From assembly GCA_036259475.1 (NCBI GenBank), contig DATABS010000106.1, forward strand, positions 1 to 48,110: a stretch of DNA of 48,110 bases, in the 5' to 3' direction. The position numbers were made by a program, and so were the translations under genes. Of this stretch, positions 23,630 to 30,641 are shown piece after piece. Within the stretch, counting starts at the first letter, position 1, and each line of letters opens with the position of its first letter. This DNA is from ZC4RG17 sp036259475. Lineage in GTDB: Bacteria; Actinomycetota; Acidimicrobiia; Spongiisociales; ZC4RG35. Below the pieces are notes generated by a model, which worked only from the letters and a program-made list of their open reading frames with translations, ran no database searches and had not been told where the DNA came from.

Positions 23630-23863
23630 TCAGAGGTTGACTACCGGGCAGGTCAGGGTGCGGGTGATGCCCTCGATGGCCTGGATCTTGGCCACGACGA
23701 GCTTCCCCAGCGCATCCACATCGTCGGCGGTGGCCTTGACGATCACGTCGTAGGGGCCGGTGACGTCGTCGGCGTTGTCGACGCCAGGGATTTCACGGAC
23801 TTCGTCGGCGACCAAGGCGGCCTTCCCCACCTCGGTCTGGATCAGCACATAGGCCTGAACCAC
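23630..23863 (-). CDS. Stand-alone RAM-domain (Lrp/AsnC ligand-binding) protein
   Basis: Seventy-seven residues forming only the C-terminal effector-binding domain of Lrp/AsnC regulators (VVQAYVLIQTEVGK, VTGPYDVIVKATADD, IEGITRTLTCPVV), with no helix-turn-helix. Free-standing RAM proteins assemble as rings and bind amino acids, sometimes modulating full-length Lrp proteins. The GTG at 23863 is fixed by the AGGAGGG ribosome site 4-10 nt upstream; the longer open frame runs through repeat family 2 and is not conserved-looking. It faces ddl across a terminator. Confidence 0.85.
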   Translation of the reverse strand: MVQAYVLIQTEVGKAALVADEVREIPGVDNADDVTGPYDVIVKATADDVDALGKLVVAKIQAIEGITRTLTCPVVNL

Positions 23864-23945
23864 TAACCCTCCTGTTGTCTCGGGTGGCGGACTATACCGA
23901 GCGCGTTCCGGCTCCGCCCGGGCGAGCGCCGAACGCCGAGAGGTG

Positions 23946-24031
23946 GAACCCAGGGTTCTAGGCCCCGTCCACCGGTGCCTCCAGCCCACGGAACCGAGCC
24001 ACTCAGCCGAACTCGACGAGACCTCCGGCGC
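23946..24031 (+). repeat. Dispersed repeat, family 2, copy 2
   Basis: GAACCCAGGGTTCTA (23946-23960, identical to copy 1), GCCTCCAGCCCACGGAACCGAG (23977-23998, one inserted base) and a block ending AGACCTCCGGCGC (24009-24031; 19 of 23 positions match copy 1). It fills most of the gap between the RAM-domain gene and the cold-shock-like gene. Confidence 0.75.
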
Positions 24032-24079
24032 GCAAAAAGCGTGAGCGTCCAACGGACGGCCCCCAAGCCGAAGACCGAC

Positions 24080-24298
24080 TCAGTACCGGTCCTGGCCCAC
24101 CCGGATAGCCGACACGTAGGCGGCGCCGTCTTCCTCGGTCAGTTCGAAGATGATGCGCTGACCCTGACGGAGGGTGCGAAAGATCGACTCGCGGAGCGAA
24201 CCGGGGCGTAGGAAGACTTCACCGTGGTCGTCGTCGCGGACGACGACACCCACACCGGTGACGGGGTCGTAGGTCTGCACGACGCCCTGGACCGCCAC
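24080..24298 (-). CDS. Small cold-shock-domain-like protein
   Basis: Seventy-two residues with the pattern of a cold-shock (OB-fold) domain: GVVQTYDPVTGVGVVVRDD in place of the usual KWFNxxKGFGFI strand, GEVFLRPGSL in place of DVFVH, then LRQGQRIIFELTEEDGAAYVSAI. The aromatic RNP residues are largely replaced, so nucleic-acid binding is possible but not assured. It begins with GTG 3 bp after the rpmB stop and is almost certainly co-transcribed with that ribosomal gene, hinting at a role in translation or RNA handling. Confidence 0.75.
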   Translation of the reverse strand: MAVQGVVQTYDPVTGVGVVVRDDDHGEVFLRPGSLRESIFRTLRQGQRIIFELTEEDGAAYVSAIRVGQDRY

Positions 24299-24301
24299 TG
24301 A

Positions 24302-24490
24302 TCAGGCCTTTTGGACCTTGCCGGCGCGGATGCACGAGGTGCACACGCGGGCTCGCCGCGTGTTGGAGCCGTGACGGACCCGGATCCGCTGGATGTTGGG
24401 CAGCCAACGGCGGTTGTTTCGCTTGTGGGAGAAGCTCACGGTCTTGCCGTAACTGGGCCCCTTCCCACAGATTTCACAGTGGTAAGACAT
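24302..24490 (-). CDS. rpmB: 50S ribosomal protein L28, zinc-ribbon form
   Basis: Sixty-two residues matching bacterial L28 (MSYHCEICGKGPSYGKTVSFSH, RRWLPNIQRIRV). Two CxxC pairs (Cys5/Cys8 and Cys50/Cys53) mark the zinc-binding version, as opposed to the cysteine-free form found in zinc-starved cells of some bacteria. AGGAG lies about 11 nt before the ATG. It is read divergently from the FakA-like gene, a neighbour that commonly accompanies rpmB in Gram-positives. Confidence 0.95.
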   Translation of the reverse strand: MSYHCEICGKGPSYGKTVSFSHKRNNRRWLPNIQRIRVRHGSNTRRARVCTSCIRAGKVQKA

Positions 24491-24583
24491 CGGGAAGAAA
24501 AACTCCTGGGGACAGCCGACAAGGATACCGCAGGCCCCCGACCGTCAGAAATCCCCGTGCGGGTCCGTCTCCGCTGCTGCCTG

Positions 24584-24589
24584 TATCCT
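24584..24589 (+). promoter_or_regulatory. -10 element placed for a leaderless FakA-like mRNA
   Basis: TATCCT ends 7 bp before the GTG at 24597. No ribosome-binding sequence fits in the gap, so the start of transcription would coincide with the start codon. Confidence 0.45.
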
Positions 24590-24596
24590 CCTAGCG

Positions 24597-25562
24597 GTGA
24601 GCGACGCCTCTCCCCAGCCTGGGGGGCCCCGGTATGAGGTCATGTTCTACCTGGAGGCCCCCGACGAAAAGATTCCCGCCCTGCGGGATCGATGGGACCT
24701 GCTGGGCGAGTCGATCGTCGTAGTGGGAGAGGACGGCCTGTGGAACTGCCACATCCACACGGACGACGTCGGGGCGGCCATCGAAGCGGGTGTGGAGGCG
24801 GGGCGTCCCCGCCGTATTCGCGTGACCGACCTCGTCCATCACGACGGCGAACTCGAGGCCGACGTCGCCGCCGGCGGCTTCAGTCCTCTCTCCCAGGTGC
24901 TGGCGGCACCGATCGGCGTGGTCACGGTGGCGGAGGGTCCCGGCCTCGTCGAGCGCTTCCGGCGACTGGGGGTTCAACAGGTGGTGGTGAGGGGACGTTC
25001 GGAGCCCACCGTCGACCAGCTACTGACGGCGGTGGAGGAAGCGCCTGCCGACGCCCTGGTGATCCTCCCAAACGCCAGGACGCTCGTCGCCCTGGCCGAA
25101 CACGTCGACGGCCTCACGACGAAGACCGTGGCGGTAGTTCCCACCCGCAGCGTCCCCCAAGGCCTGGCGGCGATGCTGGCCTATCGGCCCGACACCGACC
25201 ATCTCGATGCCCTTCTCGATGACATGGCGGTGGCAGCCGGCGCCATCGATTACGGCGAGGTCACCCAGTCCGCCCGTGACGCCCGGGTGGACGGGTGGCA
25301 TGTGACCCGCGGGGACTGGCTGGGAGTAGCCGATGGCCGGGTGGTGGTGGTCGATCGCGACCGCTTCGCCACCCTCCGGGGCCTGGTAGCCGCCATCCTT
25401 CCGTCCAACCCCCAGGTCGTGACGCTGTACGCCGGGGAGCATGCCACCCGGTCAGACATCAAGGCGCTCGAGGCCTGGATCGGCGAGACCCATCCGAATG
25501 TAGCGGTGCGGGCCGAGGACGGAGGTCAGGTCCGACATCCCTATCTCGTGTCGGTGGAGTAA
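24597..25562 (+). CDS. FakA/YloV-like protein lacking the N-terminal DhaL kinase domain
   Basis: The 321 residues align with only the middle and C-terminal parts of FakA-type proteins (usually about 550 residues). The HIHTDDVGAAIEAG motif with its HxH metal-type signature lies near residue 52. It is followed by RRIRVTDL, GVVTVAEGPGL, VILPNARTL and VVPTRSVPQGLAAMLAY. In FakA the DhaL domain binds ATP and phosphorylates fatty acid held by FakB; that domain is absent, and the space upstream (106 bp to rpmB) cannot encode it. The frame starts cleanly with a promoter placed for a leaderless GTG, so this looks like a settled short form, not a sequencing break. It is 2 bp upstream of recG, its usual neighbour. 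Confidence 0.82.
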   Translation: MSDASPQPGGPRYEVMFYLEAPDEKIPALRDRWDLLGESIVVVGEDGLWNCHIHTDDVGAAIEAGVEAGRPRRIRVTDLVHHDGELEADVAAGGFSPLSQVLAAPIGVVTVAEGPGLVERFRRLGVQQVVVRGRSEPTVDQLLTAVEEAPADALVILPNARTLVALAEHVDGLTTKTVAVVPTRSVPQGLAAMLAYRPDTDHLDALLDDMAVAAGAIDYGEVTQSARDARVDGWHVTRGDWLGVADGRVVVVDRDRFATLRGLVAAILPSNPQVVTLYAGEHATRSDIKALEAWIGETHPNVAVRAEDGGQVRHPYLVSVE

Positions 25563-25564
25563 CG

Positions 25565-27742
25565 GTGGCGACGCTCGCCCGTCTGGCCGAGCTGAGCGTG
25601 GACGAGATTCGGACTCTGGGCGGTGAACGGCGCAAGGCCCTGGCGCGGGTTGGCATCGAGTCGGTGGCCGATCTCTTGATGCACGTGCCCCGGACATATG
25701 TCGATCGCACTCGCAGCGTTCCGATCTCGGAGGCAGAGATAGGGACCGAGATCACTGTGATCGGCAAGGTGAAGCGGGTCTCGGGCCGCCAGCTCCGCCG
25801 GAACCTGTTCATCGTGGAAGCGGTGGTGTCAGATGACGTGTCGACGATCAAGGCCGTCTGGTTCAATCAGCGCTTCCGGCTGAAGCAGCTCAACTCGGAT
25901 TCCGAGATCGCGCTATCCGGGAAGATCGAGTACTACAAGGGGCGGCTGCAGATGAACAGCCCGGACGTCGACGTCTTGTCCGATCCGAAGGAAGCGTTGA
26001 TCACCGGTCGGATCGTGCCGATCCATCCCAAGGTGGGCACGGCCACGCCGGGTGTGCTCCGCCGGGCGATTCACAATGCCCTCAAGCGAAGCCATCCGCT
26101 CGATGACACGGTGCCCGACGAAATCCGACGCCGGGTCGACGTGGTCGACAGGGCGTGGGCGTTCAGTCACATCCACTTCCCCGACAGTACCGACGAGGTG
26201 AAGCCGGCCCGTCGACGGTTGGTCTTCGACGAATTCTTCCGGCTGGAACTCGCCCTGGCGATGCAGAAGCGGCGCCAGGAAACCGAATCGACGGGCATAG
26301 CCCATCGCCCCGACGGGAGTGTCAGCCGGCGGTTCTTCAGCGGCCTGCCCTATGCCCTGACAGGCGCCCAGAAGAGGGTCCTCGACGAGATCCGTCGCGA
26401 TCTGGCCCGCGGGCCGGCGATGCACCGTCTGCTGCAGGGCGAGGTGGGCTCGGGCAAGACGGTCGTGGCCGTGGCGGCACTGCTCGAGGGGATCGAAGGC
26501 GGATGGCAGGGGGCGGTGATGGCGCCGACCGAGGTGCTGGCCGAACAGCACTACCTGAATGTCACGGACCTTCTCGCCCTGACCGGTCTGGCCCCTCAGC
26601 CTCGAGCAGGTGATAACCGCGGAATGGACTCGCTCTTCACGGAGCCCGACACCGGCCCAACGGTCACGGTCGCCCTGCTCACCGGGAGCCGGGCCTTGCT
26701 TTCCGACCGGCCCGACGCCCCCCATGCCGAGGTGACGGAGGCGATCAAGAGCGGCGCCGCCCAGCTGGTGGTCGGGACCCATGCCTTGATCCAGGAAGGT
26801 GTCGAGTTCCACCGCCTTGGCGTCGCGGTGGTGGACGAGCAACACCGGTTCGGGGTGGCACAGCGCGTCGAGCTGCGTCAGAAAGGCTCGGGCGTCGACC
26901 CTGATCTGTTGATCATGACCGCCACCCCAATCCCCCGAACGCTCTCGATGACGCTGTACGGCGATCTGGACGTCTCCACGATCGACGAGCTTCCCCCCGG
27001 TCGGACACCCATCGAGACCATCGCCCTCGGATGGTCGCGTCAGGAAAAGGCGTGGGATCTGATCCTTCGCGAGGCCAAGCAGGGACGCCAGGCGTTCGTC
27101 GTCTGTCCCTTGGTGGAGGACAGCGACAAGATCGAGGCCGCCTCCGCCACCGCTGAACAGGCCCGGCTGCAGGGGATACTCGAAGACCTCCGCGTGGGCC
27201 TCATCCACGGACAGCTCCCCGCCCGGGACAAGGAAGCGGTCATGGCAGCATTCCGAGATGGCGACATCGATGTCCTGGTTTCGACGACCGTGATCGAGGT
27301 GGGCATCGACGTGCCCAACGCAACGGTGATGGTGATCGAGGACGCCGACCGTTTCGGGCTCTCCCAGCTCCACCAGTTGCGGGGCCGGGTAGGCCGGGGC
27401 GAGCATCCGGGGACCTGTGTCCTCATCGCCGACCCGTCGACGCCCGAGGGCGAGGAGCGGATCAAAGCAATGGTCGCCTCCACCGACGGCTTCGAGCTGG
27501 CGTCAATCGACCTGCAGATCCGGGGCCAGGGCACCGTTTTCGGGTACCGCCAATCCGGTCTGACCGACCTGCGACTTGCCGACATCCTCCGGGACTTCCG
27601 GGAGCTAGAAGACGCGCGAAGGGAGGCGTTCGCCCTGGTGGACGATGATCCTGATCTCCATGACCACCCCGACCTGGCGGAGGAAGTGCAGGCGCTCTTG
27701 GGGGAGGCGGTGGAGTTCCTGTTCGCCGACGCCCGGGCCTGA
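25565..27742 (+). CDS. recG: ATP-dependent DNA helicase RecG
   Basis: Remodels stalled replication forks and branched recombination intermediates. The 725 residues show the N-terminal wedge/OB domain (VADLLMHVPRTYVDR, ITVIGKV), then Walker A QGEVGSGKT at residues 291-299. APTEVLAEQH, the VVDEQHRFGV helicase II box, MTATPIPRTL and the C-terminal motifs TTVIEVGIDVPNA and LHQLRGRVGRG follow. The protein ends with the TRG-type FGYRQSGL segment. The GTG at 25565 follows the FakA-like stop by 2 bp and gives the standard N-terminus; the frame is open further upstream but overlaps that gene. It is convergent with the DUF2237 gene 13 bp away. Confidence 0.95.
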   Translation: MATLARLAELSVDEIRTLGGERRKALARVGIESVADLLMHVPRTYVDRTRSVPISEAEIGTEITVIGKVKRVSGRQLRRNLFIVEAVVSDDVSTIKAVWFNQRFRLKQLNSDSEIALSGKIEYYKGRLQMNSPDVDVLSDPKEALITGRIVPIHPKVGTATPGVLRRAIHNALKRSHPLDDTVPDEIRRRVDVVDRAWAFSHIHFPDSTDEVKPARRRLVFDEFFRLELALAMQKRRQETESTGIAHRPDGSVSRRFFSGLPYALTGAQKRVLDEIRRDLARGPAMHRLLQGEVGSGKTVVAVAALLEGIEGGWQGAVMAPTEVLAEQHYLNVTDLLALTGLAPQPRAGDNRGMDSLFTEPDTGPTVTVALLTGSRALLSDRPDAPHAEVTEAIKSGAAQLVVGTHALIQEGVEFHRLGVAVVDEQHRFGVAQRVELRQKGSGVDPDLLIMTATPIPRTLSMTLYGDLDVSTIDELPPGRTPIETIALGWSRQEKAWDLILREAKQGRQAFVVCPLVEDSDKIEAASATAEQARLQGILEDLRVGLIHGQLPARDKEAVMAAFRDGDIDVLVSTTVIEVGIDVPNATVMVIEDADRFGLSQLHQLRGRVGRGEHPGTCVLIADPSTPEGEERIKAMVASTDGFELASIDLQIRGQGTVFGYRQSGLTDLRLADILRDFRELEDARREAFALVDDDPDLHDHPDLAEEVQALLGEAVEFLFADARA

Positions 27743-27755
27743 CGGCCGTAGCGGT

Positions 27756-28115
27756 CTACACGGTGGCGTACGCCTGCAGCGCCTCCAGGTCGCAGATCTC
27801 CAACGCCGCCTCGTGGGTGGAGGCCAGGATCACCTTGGGCGCCTGCCCGGCGTCGTATGCCTCCCTCCAGCGGGCGGCGCACAGGCACCAACGGTCGCCC
27901 GGTTTCAGACCCTCGAAGCCGTATATAGGCATCGGTGTCGAGAGGTCGTTGCCCACCGACTTGGAGAACTCGAGAAACTCCTCGGTCATCTCCGCGCAGA
28001 CGACATGGCGTCCGATGTCCTCAGGGCCGGTGTTACAGCAGCCGTCGCGGTAGAAGCCGGTCACCGGGTCCAGGGCACAGGGCATGATGGGTTCGCCGAG
28101 CACGTTGTTGGCCAT
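27756..28115 (-). CDS. DUF2237 family protein
   Basis: A 119-residue protein with the full family signature: CALDPVTGFYRDGCCNTGPED at the N-terminus, HVVCAEMTEEFLEFSK, GNDLSTPMP, GFEGLKPGDRWCLCAARW and ALEICDLEAL. Several conserved cysteines suggest metal binding or redox sensitivity, but no function is established. The ATG at 28115 gives the normal N-terminus MANNVLGEP. Last gene of the leftward run that begins with the ArsR regulator, 28 bp after its predecessor. Confidence 0.9.
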   Translation of the reverse strand: MANNVLGEPIMPCALDPVTGFYRDGCCNTGPEDIGRHVVCAEMTEEFLEFSKSVGNDLSTPMPIYGFEGLKPGDRWCLCAARWREAYDAGQAPKVILASTHEAALEICDLEALQAYATV

Positions 28116-28143
28116 GGCCCAATCCTGCCACACCGCATCGGGT

Positions 28144-28698
28144 TCAACGAGGGTCGCGACCGATGAACCCGAGAAGACGGGTCTGCACGTCGGCGTCCTC
28201 CGGTACCTCGACCCGGGGTCCGTACTGGCCGGAGGCGCGGATGACTTCCTCCATCGGCTCCATGCCGGCCAGCAGCTCGGCGCACTTTTCCAGATCCAGT
28301 TTCTCGTCCTGTCCCGTGGCCCGGGCCAGGTCCCATGTGTGCATGAACACGTCGGATGTGTAGAAGCGGTCCACCGCCTGGTCGAGAGGCACTTCGCCGA
28401 TGTTCGGGTTGGTCAGTACCCGCTCGGGTGTGGACGGGTCGTCGAGCAGTGCCTGGACGGCGTCGCGGTGCACTCTCCAGGCTCCGGCCGGGTCGTCGTC
28501 GACGGACGGCCCCCTGTCCAGCTCGATGCCGGCTCCCGACCGGAGGAAGGCCGGGAACCACTCCACGAGATGACGGACCACATCACGCGCCGCCCAACCC
28601 TCCACGGGTGACGGAGCGTCCCACCCATCGGGCGGGACGCCTTCCACCCTCTGGGTGAAGCCGGCGGCGATTCGGCGGTGCTCCTCCCGCGGTGTCAT
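28144..28698 (-). CDS. TIGR03086-type metal-binding protein (DinB/mycothiol-dependent isomerase-like fold)
   Basis: A 184-residue four-helix-bundle protein: PSPVEGWAARDVVRHLVEW near the N-terminus and DVFMHTWDLARATGQDEKL in the middle. His in RHLVEW and the MHTWD His are the expected metal ligands. In relatives such folds catalyse mycothiol-dependent thiol transfer or isomerisation; the substrate here is unknown. The ATG overlaps the SRPBCC gene's stop (ATGA), so the two are coupled. Confidence 0.85.
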   Translation of the reverse strand: MTPREEHRRIAAGFTQRVEGVPPDGWDAPSPVEGWAARDVVRHLVEWFPAFLRSGAGIELDRGPSVDDDPAGAWRVHRDAVQALLDDPSTPERVLTNPNIGEVPLDQAVDRFYTSDVFMHTWDLARATGQDEKLDLEKCAELLAGMEPMEEVIRASGQYGPRVEVPEDADVQTRLLGFIGRDPR

Positions 28699-29183
28699 CC
28701 CTCTGCCGCCAGCAACTCGTCGAGCTTCTCGTAGCCCTCGATCACTCCGACCTCCATCCCGCTACGCAGGATCGCGTCGCGGGTCTCCATCGACTCGACC
28801 ACGGACAGGGCATCGATCCGGGTCCGTCCTTTTTCGAGCTCCGTGAACGTCATGGTCTCGAGGGAAACGCCGTCGGGTGCTCCTTCCCAGGTGAACGTCT
28901 GGACCAGCCGCTCGTTCGGCCTCACCTCATGGAAGGATCCGAAGAAGCTCGCCTGCTCTTCACCGTCCCGCAAGGCGGTGTAGCGCCAGCAGCCTCCGGT
29001 GCGGGCATCCCAGGCATCGATTCGGGTGTCGATCGAGCGGGGGCCGATCCATTGGGTGAACACGTCGGGATCGGTCCAGGCCCGGAACACCCGCTCGGGG
29101 GGTGCGTCGAACTCGCGGATGATCCTGATCGTCGGGAGATCCGGATCGGCGACGATCTCCGTCTCGTGTCGGGCGAGGGTCAT
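28695..29183 (-). CDS. SRPBCC (AHSA1-type) domain protein
   Basis: A 162-residue START-like ligand-binding fold: TIRIIREFDAPPERVFRAWTDPDVFTQW, DARTGGCWRYT, FHEVRPNERLVQTF and EVGVIEGYEKLDELL are typical of the AHSA1/polyketide-cyclase-like branch. It probably binds a hydrophobic small molecule. Pairing with an ArsR regulator is one of the commonest actinobacterial two-gene arrangements. The ATG at 29183 overlaps the regulator's stop (ATGA); a longer frame upstream overlaps that gene and is rejected. Confidence 0.88.
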   Translation of the reverse strand: MTLARHETEIVADPDLPTIRIIREFDAPPERVFRAWTDPDVFTQWIGPRSIDTRIDAWDARTGGCWRYTALRDGEEQASFFGSFHEVRPNERLVQTFTWEGAPDGVSLETMTFTELEKGRTRIDALSVVESMETRDAILRSGMEVGVIEGYEKLDELLAAEG

Positions 29184-29533
29184 GATGCAGTTCCTTCCTG
29201 CTCTGTCGTTTCGTCCATGCGCTCGAGGACCGCGTCGAGACGACGGAACCGTTCCTCGGCCTGGCGCCGATAGCGCTCGATCCAGGCGGTCATCAGGTCG
29301 AACACCTCCGCTTCCAGGTGGCAAGGCCGGCGCTGCGCGTCCCGGCTCCGCGAGACGAGGCCCGCCTGCTCCAACACGTGGACATGCTTGGAGACGGCCT
29401 GCACCGTCATGTCGTGAGGGACGGCCAGTTCGCCCACTGTGGCGTCGCCGTCCGCCAGGCGGGCGACGATGTCACGACGGGTGGGATCGGCCAAAGCGGC
29501 GAACACCCGATTGAGTCGGTTCTCAGCGCTCAT
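29180..29533 (-). CDS. ArsR-family winged-helix transcriptional regulator
   Basis: A 117-residue regulator: RVFAALADPTRRDIVARLADGDATVGEL forms the first helices, and MTVQAVSKHVHVLEQAGLVSR the recognition helix and wing. No cysteine metal site is visible, so it belongs to the non-metal group usually linked to SRPBCC genes. The ATG at 29533 is preferred; a GTG at 29542 is possible. A palindromic operator-like cluster lies immediately upstream and probably mediates autoregulation. First gene of the ArsR-SRPBCC-TIGR03086-DUF2237 run. Confidence 0.9.
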   Translation of the reverse strand: MSAENRLNRVFAALADPTRRDIVARLADGDATVGELAVPHDMTVQAVSKHVHVLEQAGLVSRSRDAQRRPCHLEAEVFDLMTAWIERYRRQAEERFRRLDAVLERMDETTEQEGTAS

Positions 29534-29550
29534 GTCCGGCACGATACCAA

Positions 29551-29580
29551 CAACCTAACGGTTGTACAACTGAACGGTTG
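29551..29580. promoter_or_regulatory. Operator-like repeat cluster between arsR and rsmD
   Basis: CAACC-TAAC-GGTTG (29551-29564) overlaps a perfect 10-bp palindrome GTTGTACAAC (29561-29570), and AACGGTTG occurs twice, at 29557-29564 and 29573-29580. It sits 17 bp upstream of the ArsR start and 39 bp upstream of rsmD. Confidence 0.6.
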
Positions 29581-29619
29581 AATACTTCGGCCGGCTCCGA
29601 TTGTTAGCCTCACGGATGA

Positions 29620-30177
29620 ATGCGGATCATCACCGGCACGGCCAAGGGTCGCCGGCTCGTCGCCCCCGATACCGATCGCACCCGACCGGCCACCGACCGG
29701 GTCCGCGAGGCCGTTTTCTCGGCCATCGGGCCGTGGGTGGAGGACGCCGACGTGCTCGACCTGTACGCCGGGTCGGGGTCCTACGGTCTGGAGGCCCTCA
29801 GCCGGGGTGCCGCCTCGGCCACATTCGTTGAGCGGGGCCGGGCGGCCATAGAGGCTCTACGGGCCAACATCGACGAAGTGGGCCTGGGAGGGACGATCGT
29901 CGCCAACGATGTCGATGGCTTCCTCCGGCAACCGGGGACGAAGGTGTATCACCTGGTGTTCATGGATCCCCCGTGGGATCTGGCCACGTCGGTCGTCGAC
30001 CAGCAACTGGGGGGAATCGACCGGATTCTGACGGAGGACGGAGAGGTGGTCGTCAGCCGCCGATCGGGGGATCGGGCCCCCGCGACACCCGCCGGGTGGG
30101 AAGTTGCCGCCGATAGAAGGTATGGAGACGCGAGAATCTATCGATACGTCAAGCCGAGGAGCGAGGACACCCCATGA
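29620..30177 (+). CDS. rsmD: 16S rRNA (guanine(966)-N2)-methyltransferase RsmD
   Basis: SAM-dependent methylation of G966 in 16S rRNA. The 185 residues begin MRIITGTAKGRRL, the RsmD hallmark, with RVREAVFSAIG, the SAM motif LDLYAGSGSYGLEALSRGA and the catalytic FMDPPWD (NPPY-type) motif near residue 116. The ATG at 29620 is fixed by the family N-terminus. A TAGCCT (29605-29610) 9 bp upstream could be the -10 of a nearly leaderless transcript. Its stop overlaps the coaD start (ATGA). Confidence 0.94.
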   Translation: MRIITGTAKGRRLVAPDTDRTRPATDRVREAVFSAIGPWVEDADVLDLYAGSGSYGLEALSRGAASATFVERGRAAIEALRANIDEVGLGGTIVANDVDGFLRQPGTKVYHLVFMDPPWDLATSVVDQQLGGIDRILTEDGEVVVSRRSGDRAPATPAGWEVAADRRYGDARIYRYVKPRSEDTP

Positions 30178-30641
30178 CCGCCGCCCTGTGCCCGGGTAGC
30201 TTCGACCCGCCCACCAACGGCCATATCGATGTGGTCGAGAGATGCCTCCAGGTGTTCGATCGGGTGGTGGTGGCGGTGGTCCGCAATCCGTCGAAGGACT
30301 CGATGTTCACGGTCGAAGAGCGAGTCGAGATGATCGAGAAGGCTTTCGGGGAGAGGCTCGAGGTGCTCTCCTTCGACGGACTACTGGTCGAATTCGCCCG
30401 TTCGGTGGGTGTGGATGTGATCGTCAAGGGGTTACGCGCGGTCGGCGACTTCGACTACGAACTGCAGATGGCCCAGATGAACCGCACGCTGGCGCAGGTC
30501 GAGACGGTGTTCCTCCCGACGAATCCCGAGTGGTCCTATCTATCCTCCTCGTTGGTTCGGGAGGTTGCGAGACTCGGCGGTGAGTATCGGAGCCTGGTGC
30601 CTCCCCATGTGGCCGCGGCACTCGAGGAGCGCCTGGGATGA
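30174..30641 (+). CDS. coaD: Phosphopantetheine adenylyltransferase
   Basis: Penultimate step of CoA synthesis: transfers AMP from ATP to 4'-phosphopantetheine. The 155 residues carry the nucleotidyltransferase motif PGSFDPPTNGHIDVV with His17, the RNPSKDSMFTVEERVEMI stretch, KGLRAVGDFDYELQMAQMN and the C-terminal YLSSSLVREVARLGG (the usual ISSTxVRE motif). Length and motifs are standard. It is coupled to rsmD upstream and overlaps the SepIVA-like gene downstream by 4 bp, the familiar rsmD-coaD pairing. Confidence 0.96.
   Translation: MTAALCPGSFDPPTNGHIDVVERCLQVFDRVVVAVVRNPSKDSMFTVEERVEMIEKAFGERLEVLSFDGLLVEFARSVGVDVIVKGLRAVGDFDYELQMAQMNRTLAQVETVFLPTNPEWSYLSSSLVREVARLGGEYRSLVPPHVAAALEERLG

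Noticed and set aside
23946..24031. tRNA gene or tRNA remnant in repeat family 2
   Set aside because: GGGTTCTA recalls a T-arm, but no cloverleaf, anticodon stem or CCA-side pairing can be drawn in either copy.
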